The notes: generated by a model from the letters alone, not told the origin. A stretch of 33,954 nucleotides of DNA from Micromonospora deserti (GCF_003236335.1 NZ_POUB01000039.1:1-33954); one strand, 5' to 3'; counted from the stretch's first letter, positions 15,324-24,038 are shown. Numbers and translations are program-made.

Positions 15324-18300
15324 CTACAGGCGCCAGCGCGGCGGCTCGGGCGGGAGGTAACGGCAGGTGCTTCCGGTCGAGACGGCGTCGCGCAGGTGGG
15401 CGGCGAGCGCCGGGTGGCGGTCATCGAGCTTGCGCAGCACGTCCCGGATCCGGGCGGTGACCGCCTTGCGGGCCCGCTCCGCCTCGTCGCCGAGACGTCG
15501 GGTGCGGCCGGCCAGCCCGGCCGCGGCCCGCAGCTCGGCGAGCAGGGCGGCGCGCTCGGCGTCGAGGGCGGCGACCTTCCGCTCGTCGGCGCGCTGGGCG
15601 GCCCGGTCGATCTCGTCGTCGAGCCGCTCCAGGTGCCGCCGGTAGCGAGCCTTCGCCTCGTCGTCGAGGACCGGGTCGCCGCCCATCCGGCGGGCGGCGA
15701 CGAGTTGCGGCCCGGCGGCGGGGTCGAGCAGTTCGACCGCCGGGACGTCGACGCCGGGCCGGCTCAGCAGCAGGTGCAGGTCGTGCAGGCCCTTGGCGTC
15801 GGGCAGGTGCGCGGCCGTGCCGGCGTAGGCGAGCCGCCAGACCGGGCCGTCGCGGCGGAACTCGTACCCCTCGGCCCGGACGTCAGCGGCGGGCTCGGCA
15901 CCGTTCGCGGCGGGAGTGGCGCCGGCCAGCCGGCCGACAACCTGCCGCATGCCGAGCTGGGCGGCTTCGCCCGCGGTGGCGGCGCGCAACGCGGCGGCGG
16001 CCACCGCGTCGCCCGGGCGGTCGCGCCCGATCAGCGCGTCCGCCAGCGCGACGCGGGCGAGCACCGACCACGGCCGCGCGCCCATCCGGTCGGCGGCGTC
16101 ACGGGCCGCCGAGAACCCGGCCACCGCATCGTCCCAGCGCTCCTGAGCGGCGTCGACGGCGGCCAGCCAGTGGTCGACCGGGCCGCTGATGTCGCAGCCG
16201 AACAGCGCCGCCATCCACTGCCCCCGGTGCGGCGTCAGCGCCTCGCGGGCCTCGGCGCAGCGCTGCGGGTCGCCGGTGGTCGCGGCGACCTGCGCGCGCA
16301 GCCGCAGCCACAGCGGTGACACGGGGCGGGTGAACGTGGTGCCGGCCGCCTCGATGCCGGCGGTCAGCCGTACGGCAGCGGCAGCGTCACCGCGCTCCGC
16401 CGCGGTGATGGCGCGGGCCAGGTCCAGGTAGGGATAGTCCCCCGGGCCCAGCTCGTCGAGCAGCGCGTCGATCTCGTCGAAGCGGCCCTGCAGCAACAGC
16501 CAGGACCAGCGCAGATGATGGCCCATGAAGGCGAAGTCGGAGTCGTCCCACGCGTCGGAGCCGGCCAACTCGGAGAAGAGCTCGTCGGCTCTCGCGAACT
16601 CGCCCCGGAACGAGGCGATGATGCCGCCGTCGATGGCGGTCGCCACCAAATGCCGAGCCAGGTCAGCCTCCCGGCCCCCGGTGAAGAAGGCGGTGAGTTC
16701 CGCGAAGTACCGGGGGTCGCCGAGTTCCAGCAGCGCGACCCAGCGCAGCGAGGTGGCCCACAGCTCGGTCTCCCGGTCGCCGACCCGGCGTGCCACGTCG
16801 CGGATCTCGGCCGTCAACGCCGCCCGGTCGGCGGCCGTGCCGAGCCCCCAGGTGGCGTCGTGGCGGGCCCACAGGCTGAAGGTGAGCGCCTCGTCGTCAT
16901 GGCCGCGGCGGGCGAGCGTCTCGGTGGCGGTGATCAGGTCGGTGACGAGCGTCCGGACCTCAACCGCGGCGGGGGGCTCCCCGATGAGCCGCCGGTACGC
17001 CTCGCGCAGCAACTCCCGCGGGTCGGCGGAGCGTCCGGTGCTGGTTTCGTGGTGCCGGTGGACGGTGAGGGCGACGCGGGCCAGCAACGCCGGCTCGTCG
17101 AGGGTGTGGGCCAGCGTGGCGGCGTCGGCGAGAAGTCGCTGGGACTCGGCGCGGCCGCCGGAGTGGTACCGCAGCTGGGCGAGCTCGACCATGATCTTGA
17201 CGCGCTGGGCTGGGTCGACGGCGACCTCCAGCGCGCGACGGAAGTGGACGGCGGACTCGTCGGTGGCCAGCCGGCGGCCGGCGTCCCGCGCCGCGACGAC
17301 CAGCAGGTCGGCCGCCCCGGAGGGGTCGAGGTCGGCACCGGCGAGGTAGGCGTGGCGGGCCAGGTCGGCGGGGATCAGCCGCTCGGCGAGTGCCGCCGAG
17401 CGGTCGACCGCCCGGACGACCGCGGCGTGCCGGGCGCGGCGGTCGTCGTCGGGCAGCCCGTCGTAGAGCGTCTCGCGGACGAGGTCGTGGGCGAAGGCGA
17501 ACCGGCCGCCGCCGCGGGCCACCACCAGCCGGGCGGTCACCGCCCGGTCGAGCAGCCGGTCGACCTGTGCCGCCGGCGCGCCTACCGACGCGGCGAGGAC
17601 CTGACGGTGGAACTCGCGGCCCAGCACCGCCGCGACGGTGAGCGTATCGGCCACCGCCGCCGGCAGTTGGGCGAGGCGCCGGCGCACGGCCTCCCGTACG
17701 CCGGGGGCGATCGTGCTCACCTGGCCGTCGGCGCGCCACAGCCGGGCGGTCTGCTCCACGAAGAACGGGTTGCCGCCGGTGCGCCGGTGCACCTCGTCGA
17801 CCAGGGCGGCGTCGGGCTCGCGCCCGGCCGTACGGGTGATCAGCGCGGCCACGTCGTCCCGGGACAGGCCGGTGAGGGTGACCGTCGTCGCCTTCGCCAC
17901 CAGTGGCATCAGCAGCGGCCGCAGGGGGTGATCACCCGACTCGACCTCGGCGTCGCGGTAGGTGCCGACCAGCAGCAGCCGCTCGAACCAGGTGTGCTGG
18001 GCGGCGAACCGGAGCAGCCGGATCGAGGCGGGGTCGGCCCAGTGCAGGTCGTCGAGGACGACCACGACCGGCCGGCGCTGGGCGACCGCGACCAGCGCCG
18101 TGGTCACCGCGTCGTGCAGGGCGAACTCCTCCTGCTCGCCATGGTCGTCACCGGTCGAACCACCGGCGGCCTCACCGGCCGTCGCGCCCGTGGCCTCGCC
18201 GAGCAGGACGGCGAGGCCGGGCTCGGCTGCCCCGCTCGCGACAGCCCAGTCATCGGGCGAGCGGCGCAGGGCGCGCAGCACCTGCACCCAGGGCCAGTAG

Positions 18301-18524
18301 CCGGGCGCGCTGTCGGAATCCCAGCAGGCGGCGCCGAGCACCAGCGCGTCGCGGCGGCGGGCCTCCTTCGCCGCCGCCGTGACGAGCGTCGTCTTGCCGA
18401 TGCCGGGCTCACCGGTGACCAGGACGAGGCCGCCGTGACTCGCGGTCGCCCGGTCGACCTCGGCGCGCAGCAGGCCCGCGGGGTGCTCCCGCCCGATGAT
18501 GCCTTCGCCGAACCGCGGATCCAT
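15324..18524 (-). CDS. Large MalT-like AAA/NB-ARC ATPase regulator without LuxR domain
   Basis: This 1066-residue protein has an N-terminal STAND/AAA ATPase module: Walker A GEPGIGKTT at residues 38-46 and VVVVLDDLHWAD at about 154-165, the LDDLHWAD form of MalT/LAL-type regulators. A winged-helix segment (RRRLAQLPAAVADTL) follows. The long middle (about 380-880) is an alpha-solenoid of TPR-like helices. The C-terminal 140 residues are coiled-coil-like (HLERLDDEIDRAAQRADERK) and end in RARKAVTARIRDVLRKLDDR. LAL regulators normally end in a LuxR HTH, which is missing here. This conserved helical tail, which I recall from other actinobacterial AAA proteins, takes its place. The ATG at 18524 directly precedes the ATPase domain. 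DNA binding is unproven. Confidence 0.85.
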   Translation of the reverse strand: MDPRFGEGIIGREHPAGLLRAEVDRATASHGGLVLVTGEPGIGKTTLVTAAAKEARRRDALVLGAACWDSDSAPGYWPWVQVLRALRRSPDDWAVASGAAEPGLAVLLGEATGATAGEAAGGSTGDDHGEQEEFALHDAVTTALVAVAQRRPVVVVLDDLHWADPASIRLLRFAAQHTWFERLLLVGTYRDAEVESGDHPLRPLLMPLVAKATTVTLTGLSRDDVAALITRTAGREPDAALVDEVHRRTGGNPFFVEQTARLWRADGQVSTIAPGVREAVRRRLAQLPAAVADTLTVAAVLGREFHRQVLAASVGAPAAQVDRLLDRAVTARLVVARGGGRFAFAHDLVRETLYDGLPDDDRRARHAAVVRAVDRSAALAERLIPADLARHAYLAGADLDPSGAADLLVVAARDAGRRLATDESAVHFRRALEVAVDPAQRVKIMVELAQLRYHSGGRAESQRLLADAATLAHTLDEPALLARVALTVHRHHETSTGRSADPRELLREAYRRLIGEPPAAVEVRTLVTDLITATETLARRGHDDEALTFSLWARHDATWGLGTAADRAALTAEIRDVARRVGDRETELWATSLRWVALLELGDPRYFAELTAFFTGGREADLARHLVATAIDGGIIASFRGEFARADELFSELAGSDAWDDSDFAFMGHHLRWSWLLLQGRFDEIDALLDELGPGDYPYLDLARAITAAERGDAAAAVRLTAGIEAAGTTFTRPVSPLWLRLRAQVAATTGDPQRCAEAREALTPHRGQWMAALFGCDISGPVDHWLAAVDAAQERWDDAVAGFSAARDAADRMGARPWSVLARVALADALIGRDRPGDAVAAAALRAATAGEAAQLGMRQVVGRLAGATPAANGAEPAADVRAEGYEFRRDGPVWRLAYAGTAAHLPDAKGLHDLHLLLSRPGVDVPAVELLDPAAGPQLVAARRMGGDPVLDDEAKARYRRHLERLDDEIDRAAQRADERKVAALDAERAALLAELRAAAGLAGRTRRLGDEAERARKAVTARIRDVLRKLDDRHPALAAHLRDAVSTGSTCRYLPPEPPRWRL

Positions 18525-18611
18525 GGCACCCCGACCGTAGCCGAACGGTCCGACAGCGTGAGGGCACCGGGCGCCACGTGGGCCGGGCGCGACATGCTGC
18601 GCCGGCTCCCA

Positions 18612-18660
18612 TTGTTAGCGAGATTTTCCTCGCGAGCCTTGTTAGAGGGTCTTCCTCGCG
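18612..18660. repeat. Tandem pair of 22-23-base repeats with internal dyads
   Basis: Copy 1 (18612-18634) and copy 2 (18639-18660) share ttgttag at one end and cctcgcg at the other. Copy 1 contains the inverted repeat gcgag-attttc-ctcgc, and copy 2 contains gagg-gtctt-cctc. The pair is AT-richer than its surroundings and sits 88-136 bases upstream of the AAA regulator start, between two leftward genes. It is a good candidate for paired operators of that gene. The binding protein is unknown. Confidence 0.5.
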
Positions 18661-18693
18661 TGCCGCATCAAGAACCCGTCCTCATCGCCCCAC

Positions 18694-19890
18694 CTACCCC
18701 GTGGTCCTGGCACCTGCGCTCGCCGCTTCGATCGCCTGCGTCAGGCAGGCGGCCACGTCCGTGGCGTGGTAGACGTGTTCGCTCGGTTCGATGCCGGCGA
18801 GGAACATGGCGTACACGGCCGCCATGCGCAGCGCCGCCACCGGCCGCAGCAGCTCGACGGCCCGCTCCGGCTCGCACCCTGGCACGGCGTCCCGCCACCG
18901 CGCACACCACTGCCCGACGATCGGCGCCGCCGTGGCCGGGTCGAGCCCGTCGGTGAGCCGCAGCACGTCGAACGCCGGGTGCCCGACGAAGGCATCCCCC
19001 CAGTCGATGAACACATACCGCCCGGCGCGGGCGCGCACGTTGCCGGGGTGCAGGTCCCCGTGCACCAACGTCTCCGGCAGCCCGCACCGCCGCACCTCGT
19101 CGAGCCGACCCTCCAGCCCGTCCAGCAGGGACTCGACGGACGAGGTGTCCTGGGCGGCCAACCGCTCCCGGATCCACCGGGCGAGCGCGGGGCCGCGCAG
19201 GTCCGGCACGCCCGCCGCCACGAGCTCCGCCGCGTCCGGTACGGAGCGCAGCTGCGCCGGGTGAAACGCGGCGGACATCGTGAGCCGCTCGTCGAGGCTC
19301 GCGCCGTAGCGGTCCTCGCCGGGCACGTGGTCGAGCAGCATCCGCCCGTCGCCGTCCTCGGCGAGCATCCTGGTGGTCTGTCCCGGCACCGCGCGGCCGA
19401 GCCAGCGCAGCACGGCGGCCTCGTGCCGGAAGAACAGCGGCACCTGCTTGAGCCATGCCGTCCCGCCTGCGCCGTCGAGCCGCCAGATCGCTGACAGGTT
19501 CCAGGTCCGCTGCTGGCGGACGGTCTGCGCCGGCCGCCCGAGCCGCCGCAGCTCCTCCGTCGCCCAGGCCAGGCTGCGCGCGGGGCCGCCGGGCTCAGCG
19601 TAGGGGGCGCGCAGCGGGTCCGGGGTCAGGTCCACGTCCGCCGGGACGAGCGGCGTGGCGGGCGGGTCGCTGACCTGTCCGAGGTACGTCACCGCGCCCG
19701 CCACCCCCGGGCGGGGAGCGGTGCCGGCCAGCAGGCGCAGGACAGCCACGTCGACGCCGTACCGGCGGCGGGCCTCGTCGACGACCGGGCCGACCTCCTG
19801 CCACCAGGGCGAGGACACCTCGAACGGCGGCAGCGCGCCCAGCGAGGCGCCCGCGGCGTCGACGAGGACGAGGGTCACGGTACGGGTCAC
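18694..19890 (-). CDS. APH/choline-kinase-fold phosphotransferase family protein
   Basis: This 398-residue protein has a C-terminal aminoglycoside phosphotransferase-like kinase domain. The ATP-binding Lys is likely K148 in WLKQVP, with partner Glu in RHEAAV (about 156-160). The catalytic loop HGDLHPGN is at residues 277-284, and the metal-binding Asp at 296 in FIDWGD. The first 110 residues form a separate alpha/beta domain (VTLVLVDAAGASLGALPPFE) that I do not recognise beyond having seen it in front of similar kinases. The substrate is unknown; antibiotic resistance should not be assumed. It is leftward, followed by the repeat pair and the AAA regulator gene, but with 169 bases between them. 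Confidence 0.85.
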   Translation of the reverse strand: MTRTVTLVLVDAAGASLGALPPFEVSSPWWQEVGPVVDEARRRYGVDVAVLRLLAGTAPRPGVAGAVTYLGQVSDPPATPLVPADVDLTPDPLRAPYAEPGGPARSLAWATEELRRLGRPAQTVRQQRTWNLSAIWRLDGAGGTAWLKQVPLFFRHEAAVLRWLGRAVPGQTTRMLAEDGDGRMLLDHVPGEDRYGASLDERLTMSAAFHPAQLRSVPDAAELVAAGVPDLRGPALARWIRERLAAQDTSSVESLLDGLEGRLDEVRRCGLPETLVHGDLHPGNVRARAGRYVFIDWGDAFVGHPAFDVLRLTDGLDPATAAPIVGQWCARWRDAVPGCEPERAVELLRPVAALRMAAVYAMFLAGIEPSEHVYHATDVAACLTQAIEAASAGARTTG

Positions 19891-19986
19891 GGCCGGACGC
19901 TACCGCCGGAGGTGTGGGCAGGGCGAGCGGATAGTGAGCCGGCGCGCCAACACCGACCTCGCCACCCGCTGCCGACATCAGACGCG

Positions 19987-21021
19987 TCACGATCTGCACG
20001 TCGGAGGGGAGCCCTCAGCTTCCGCTCCTTCGGCGGGCACGGTGATGACGACCTTCGCGCGGGCGTGCTCGCCTTCGACGTATCGGATGGCGTCGGATGT
20101 CTCGCTCAGCGGGTAGGTCCGGTCGATGATCGGAGTGATCCTTCCGGACTCGGCGAGTTCCCGCAGCGTCGCCAGGTTCGGTTGGCTCGGTGTGGCCGTG
20201 AGTGTGATCAGCCGGTGGCGGACGAAGCGGGACAGCGCCTGTCCCCGGATGATGAGGCCGACCGGTCCGAAGAGGCTGCCGCCGTCGGAGACGCCGCCAC
20301 CGGACAGGACGAGCGTTCCGGTGGGCGCCAGTACCCGCCGGCAGTCGGTCAACGATCGGTTGCCCACCAGGTCGAAGACGACGTCGTAGCGCCGACCGTC
20401 GCGGGTGAAGTCGTCGCGGGTGTAGTCGATGACGTGGTCCGCGCCGAGCGAACCGACCAGATCCATGTTGCGCGTGCTGCACACGGCGGTCACGACCGCG
20501 CCGAACACCTTGGCGATCTGTACGGCGAACGTTCCCACGCCGCCTGACGCTCCGTTGATCAGGACGTGCTGTCCCGGCTGTAGCCGCGCTGCGTCACGCA
20601 GGCCCATGAGGGCGGTGTTGGCGGCTAGCGGCACCGCGGCCGCCTGCTCGAATGTCAGGTTGGCGGGTTTCGGCTCTACCACGTCGACCGAGGCGCACAC
20701 ATACTCGGCGAACGCTCCGTGGGTTTCACCGAACACCTCGTCACCCGGACGGAACCGGGTCACCCCTCGGCCCACTGCCTCCACCCGACCCGCGAAGTCC
20801 GTGCCCCGGATGCTGACCCTTGGCGCGGTGAACCCGAACTGGGCGGGGGCCGTGAGGCGCACGACGTACGGGTCGCCGCGCATGAGGTGCCAGTCGCGGG
20901 CGTTGACCGCGGCTGCGTGAACCCGGACCAGCACCTCGTTGTCGGCCGGCACCGGCTCGTCGACCTGTCTGAGCGCGAGGACGTCGGGTGAGCCGTACCG
21001 GTCCTGGACGATTGCCTTCAT
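19987..21021 (-). CDS. MDR-superfamily NAD(P)-dependent oxidoreductase (quinone reductase-like)
   Basis: This 344-residue medium-chain dehydrogenase/reductase starts MKAIVQDRYGSPDVLALRQV. The GroES-like domain ends with RGTDFAGRVEAVGRGVTRFR. The Rossmann nucleotide loop is INGASGGVGTFAVQIAKVFG (about residues 147-166). The structural zinc cysteine cluster is absent, so it belongs with the zinc-free quinone oxidoreductase-like branch. The ATG at 21021 has GAGGAG 6-11 bases upstream. The frame upstream to 21096 lacks family sequence. It is divergent from a TetR regulator with two operator-like palindromes between them, which implies repression lifted by a small molecule. Confidence 0.9.
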   Translation of the reverse strand: MKAIVQDRYGSPDVLALRQVDEPVPADNEVLVRVHAAAVNARDWHLMRGDPYVVRLTAPAQFGFTAPRVSIRGTDFAGRVEAVGRGVTRFRPGDEVFGETHGAFAEYVCASVDVVEPKPANLTFEQAAAVPLAANTALMGLRDAARLQPGQHVLINGASGGVGTFAVQIAKVFGAVVTAVCSTRNMDLVGSLGADHVIDYTRDDFTRDGRRYDVVFDLVGNRSLTDCRRVLAPTGTLVLSGGGVSDGGSLFGPVGLIIRGQALSRFVRHRLITLTATPSQPNLATLRELAESGRITPIIDRTYPLSETSDAIRYVEGEHARAKVVITVPAEGAEAEGSPPTCRS

Positions 21022-21263
21022 CGGATCTCCTCGACGTGCGGGTTGGGGTAGGGAAGAGTTCGCCTGTCCGCAGGACTCGGTCCTCGTCGTCAACACGGCG
21101 TGGCGCCTTCACCGGCTCGCCCAGGCCGCCACGCGAGGGTCGGTAGCCACGCGCCGCGCCCGGCTTGGCTTGGTCGGCTGCCTGCGGATGATCCGTTCGG
21201 CCACGGCGACGTTGATCACCCACAGCCGGTGAGCATCAGCAGGGCGCGGCTGACCTCACCTGA

Positions 21264-21288
21264 CAGAGGTGTACACCGTACACCTCTG
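21264..21288. promoter_or_regulatory. TetR-type operator 1
   Basis: Perfect 10-bp arms (cagaggtgta / tacacctctg) surround caccg. The core gtgtacaccgtacac shares its arms and spacing with the second site at 21302-21316; the centres are 33 bases apart, about three helical turns. It lies in the 343-base gap between the oxidoreductase and TetR genes, so it most likely binds that TetR protein. Confidence 0.7.
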
Positions 21289-21301
21289 CGTTGAGAGTAG
21301 G

Positions 21302-21316
21302 GTGTACGCCGTACAC
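21302..21316. promoter_or_regulatory. TetR-type operator 2
   Basis: The site gtgta-cgccg-tacac repeats the core of operator 1 with one spacer base changed (cgccg for caccg). It lies about 49 bases upstream of the TetR start, a suitable place for autoregulation. Confidence 0.65.
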
Positions 21317-21364
21317 GTGTCAAGAGGGAGATCGGCCGGCCGCCGGTCGAACGGAGGTGCCGAG

Positions 21365-22066
21365 ATGGCGCAGCAGGTGGACGATGCGCGCCGGCCCCCG
21401 CTGAGCAGGGACCGGGTGCTGCGTGCCGCCGTCGCGCTGGCCGACGACGCCGGCATCGATTCACTGAGTATGCGTAAGCTCGCTCAGGAGCTGGACGTCG
21501 TGCCGATGGCGCTGTACAAGCACGTGGCCAACAAGGAACAGCTCCTCGACGGCATGGTCGACGTCATCGCCGGCGAGATCGACCCGCCGGCCCATGACAT
21601 CGAGTGGAAGAGCGCGGTCCGGCAGAGAATTCTCTCGGCGCGACGGGTGCTCCTGCGCCACCCGTGGGCTTCCCGGGTCATCGAGTCGCGCACCAGCCCG
21701 ACCCCGGCTGTGCTGGACTACATGAATTCGATCGTCGGGATGTTCCGGACCGGCGGCTTCTCCGTCGACCTCACCCACCATGCGATGCACGCCCTGGGCA
21801 GCCGGATATGGGGATTCAGCCAGGAGCTGTTCCCTGCCTCACCAAGTCCCGACCCGGAGATGCAGGCGGCGATGCTCCACCAGCTGGCAGCCAGGTATCC
21901 CTACATCGCCGAGATCGCGGCGGCCGTGGCTCACGACGAAGAGTCGGTCGTGGGCAGCGGCTGCGACGACCAGTTCGAGTTCGAGTTCGCGCTCGAGCTC
22001 CTCCTGGACGGATTCGAAAGACTCCGCCAGCACGGGTGGACATCCACCAACCAGTCCTGCGCCTGA
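21365..22066 (+). CDS. TetR-family transcriptional regulator
   Basis: This 233-residue repressor has an N-terminal HTH at about residues 17-65 (SLSMRKLAQELDVVPMALYK, then HVANKEQLLDGMVD). The alpha-helical ligand-binding domain resembles the TetR class C-terminal domain (TetR_C_1). The ATG at 21365 has GGAGGTG 6-12 bases upstream; the upstream in-frame extension lies over the operators and is not coding. It is divergent from the oxidoreductase gene and most likely represses both through the two palindromes. The ligand is unknown. Confidence 0.92.
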   Translation: MAQQVDDARRPPLSRDRVLRAAVALADDAGIDSLSMRKLAQELDVVPMALYKHVANKEQLLDGMVDVIAGEIDPPAHDIEWKSAVRQRILSARRVLLRHPWASRVIESRTSPTPAVLDYMNSIVGMFRTGGFSVDLTHHAMHALGSRIWGFSQELFPASPSPDPEMQAAMLHQLAARYPYIAEIAAAVAHDEESVVGSGCDDQFEFEFALELLLDGFERLRQHGWTSTNQSCA

Positions 22067-22140
22067 CCCAACCGTCGGCGCCGAACGGCCGCTGCCGTCC
22101 GGCTGGTACACGCTGTGAGATCAACCGGTGTCGCCGATGG

Positions 22141-22545
22141 TCAGCGGGCGTCGGTGACGACGTGGGAGCAGGCGGCGCAGGCCGCCGCGCCCTGCTCGGC
22201 GTACCACCGGCAGCTCCGGCGGATCGCGCAGCGCGGCAGCTCCGGCGCGGTCGGGCCGGCCGTCTCCTGGTATGAGGCGACGAGGCGTTCACCCAGGCCG
22301 CAGTGCTCGCCGGTCCAGAACCCGCACGACGCGGTGACGCACGGGCCGGCGAGGCGGTACCGGGACTCGACCGGGGCGTCCGAAGCGGCGGACGCGGCAA
22401 GCGCCACCTCGGCCGGCAGCTGCGGCGTGACGTAGGCGACCCGACCCGCCGGAGTGATCATGCCGAGGAAGACCGTGGCGTTGGCCGCGGGGGTGCTCGG
22501 GCACATCCGCTCCGGCGGGTCCGGCCGGTGGGCGGTGTCGGTCAC
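22141..22545 (-). CDS. Cysteine-rich protein of unknown function
   Basis: This 134-residue protein starts at a GTG that overlaps the stop of the preceding small gene by 4 bases. Its second half carries two cysteine clusters, C-x4-C-x6-C (GPCVTASCGFWTGEHCG) and C-x5-C-x10-C-x2-C (RCAIRRSC, then ACAAC). One further Cys lies near the N-terminus. The clusters look suited to binding zinc or an iron-sulfur centre. I recall similar Cys-rich proteins annotated only as hypothetical. No signal peptide or membrane segment is seen, so it is probably cytoplasmic. It is the last gene of a leftward three-gene cassette and converges with the TetR gene. Confidence 0.75.
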   Translation of the reverse strand: MTDTAHRPDPPERMCPSTPAANATVFLGMITPAGRVAYVTPQLPAEVALAASAASDAPVESRYRLAGPCVTASCGFWTGEHCGLGERLVASYQETAGPTAPELPRCAIRRSCRWYAEQGAAACAACSHVVTDAR

Positions 22546-22802
22546 CGCTGCATCCAGAAGCCGAGGTCGTTGATCTTCTGGCCGAGGTCGTCGGCGAACG
22601 GGCCGTCGATCACCCACAGGCCGTACCACTCCGGGCGGAGCTTGAGGTTGGCGTGCCCGACGGAGAGCGGGTTGGTCAGCTTGCTGCCAGCGACGGAAAG
22701 GGCGTTCAGACCCGCCTTCTGGATCTCGCTGGCGATGAGGCTCTGCTGGTCGGTGGTCAGGTCGACGCCGTCGACGACGAACCGGAATTCGCTGCGTGCC
22801 AT
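22542..22802 (-). CDS. 86-residue protein of unknown function
   Basis: This small protein begins MARSEFRFVVDGVDLTTDQQ and continues with a predicted amphipathic helix (SLIASEIQKAGLNALSVAG). It ends with an aromatic-rich part (RPEWYGLWVIDGP, then LGFWMQR). It has no cysteine, signal peptide or membrane segment. The ATG at 22802 lies 13 bases after the stop of the Tat-secreted gene and its own stop overlaps the Cys-rich gene (GTGA), so all three are coupled. The size and layout would fit a precursor peptide or a small adaptor, but there is no leader or core motif that I can name, and no modification enzyme next to it. Confidence 0.75.
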   Translation of the reverse strand: MARSEFRFVVDGVDLTTDQQSLIASEIQKAGLNALSVAGSKLTNPLSVGHANLKLRPEWYGLWVIDGPFADDLGQKINDLGFWMQR

Positions 22803-22815
22803 GTCCTACCTCGAT

Positions 22816-23484
22816 TCATTCGGTCCGCAGCCCGCGCCGCAGACTCGCCCTGGTGAATGCCGCCCAGCCGGACCGGGAGGCGGCGTCGGTCCCGCCCACG
22901 TACGCCCGCCAGGTGGTCGCGTCGGCGGCGCGCCACCCCCAGAGTTCGCGGCAGGCGGCGACCGCGAACGCGACCTGCTCGGCCGAGCCGGTGAAACCGG
23001 CGGGCCCGTCGGTCACCCGCAGTGCGCCGCTGGCGCCGACGCGGACCAGCGGAAAGTGGTGGTGCAGGCTGGCGAGGGTGGCCAGGTGCGCGGCGTCGGC
23101 GCGGCCGGCGGCGAAGGCATCGCGCACCTCGTCGTCGCGGCTGACCCGGATGGCGTGCAGCGTGAACGCGCCACCGTCCGCGCTGACCTGCCCGTCCACC
23201 TCGACCGGGGCGCTCCAGGCCCGGGGTGAGTTGGCCGACCAGAAGGCGAGCCAGGCGGTGAGCCGTTCGTGGAAGTCGACCTGGAAGCGGGCCGGCCCGC
23301 CGGGGAGGGTCGCGATAGCGATCCGGTCCCGGACGACGAGTGGCTGCGCCGGACCGGTGGGGGGCGCCCCGGCCGCCGGTGGTGCGGCGTGGGCGGCGGT
23401 CGCGCCGGCGACGGTGACCGCCGAGGCCGCCGCGGCGCCGGCGAGGAGTCCCCGCCGGGAGAGGACTGGGAATGTGTGGTTCAT
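22816..23484 (-). CDS. Tat-secreted protein of unknown function
   Basis: This 222-residue protein has a twin-arginine signal (SRRGLLAGAAAASAVTVAGA from residue 9, cleavage expected after AHA near 33). The mature part is about 185 residues with a helical region (FHERLTAWLAFWSANSPRAW) and the histidine-rich LASLHHHFPL. One cysteine is present. No known domain is recognised. The ATG at 23484 has AAGGCGG upstream. It is the first gene of the leftward cassette. Export by Tat suggests a folded or cofactor-bearing product outside the membrane. Confidence 0.75.
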   Translation of the reverse strand: MNHTFPVLSRRGLLAGAAAASAVTVAGATAAHAAPPAAGAPPTGPAQPLVVRDRIAIATLPGGPARFQVDFHERLTAWLAFWSANSPRAWSAPVEVDGQVSADGGAFTLHAIRVSRDDEVRDAFAAGRADAAHLATLASLHHHFPLVRVGASGALRVTDGPAGFTGSAEQVAFAVAACRELWGWRAADATTWRAYVGGTDAASRSGWAAFTRASLRRGLRTE

Positions 23485-23755
23485 CGTCCGCCTTTCGTCG
23501 ACGGCCTTTGCCCAGACGCTATCGACCGACGTAGATCACCTGAATCAGCGTTCTATCGGGACCACGACACGAATCCCGGCGATCGACGGCGGCGTGAATC
23601 GCGCTCTTGTGCTGTCCGTCGCGCATCGGACACAGGAGCACCAGGCGCTCCACGCCGGTGATCGCGCGAGCGAGCAGCGGCGGCCGGTCACCGACATCCG
23701 CGCCCGCCCAGACCGGCCGATGACTAGTCGCCCACCGACCGGGTACGCCCGACGC

Positions 23756-23977
23756 ATGGGTAGCCATAAGCCAAACAAACACGACCCGGGCGGCGAATCG
23801 GCGCGCGGACGCCGACACTCGGGCAGCGGCGCCCGGGGCCGGCAGGGCTCGGAGGTGGAGCACTCGCCGGACCGCCGGCACCTGCGGGCCGCGACCGGCA
23901 CCTCGGGCACCGAGCGCGACCACGGCCGGGCCAAGGTCGAGGGCGACGAGCGAATCCAACGTCAGGGGACGCGGTGA
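23756..23977 (+). CDS. Possible small hydrophilic, disordered protein
   Basis: The 73-residue frame begins MGSHKPNKHDPGGESARGRR. It is rich in Gly, Ser, Arg, His and Glu and contains almost no hydrophobic residues, so it would be unfolded. The ribosome binding site is weak. The interval is otherwise empty between divergent and convergent neighbours. It could be a real small stress-type protein or a chance frame. I do not recognise the family. Confidence 0.35.
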   Translation: MGSHKPNKHDPGGESARGRRHSGSGARGRQGSEVEHSPDRRHLRAATGTSGTERDHGRAKVEGDERIQRQGTR

Positions 23978-24038
23978 GCGCCCCGGGCAAAATCCCCGTC
24001 TCAGCCGGGATCAACCGATGCCCCTCGCTGAGATCACC

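Noticed and set aside
16515..18956. Very long open frame (813 codons) on the plus strand
   Set aside because: It is antisense to the AAA regulator, whose domains are clear. High GC leaves antisense frames open, and the product is Gly/Arg/Val-rich with no family features.
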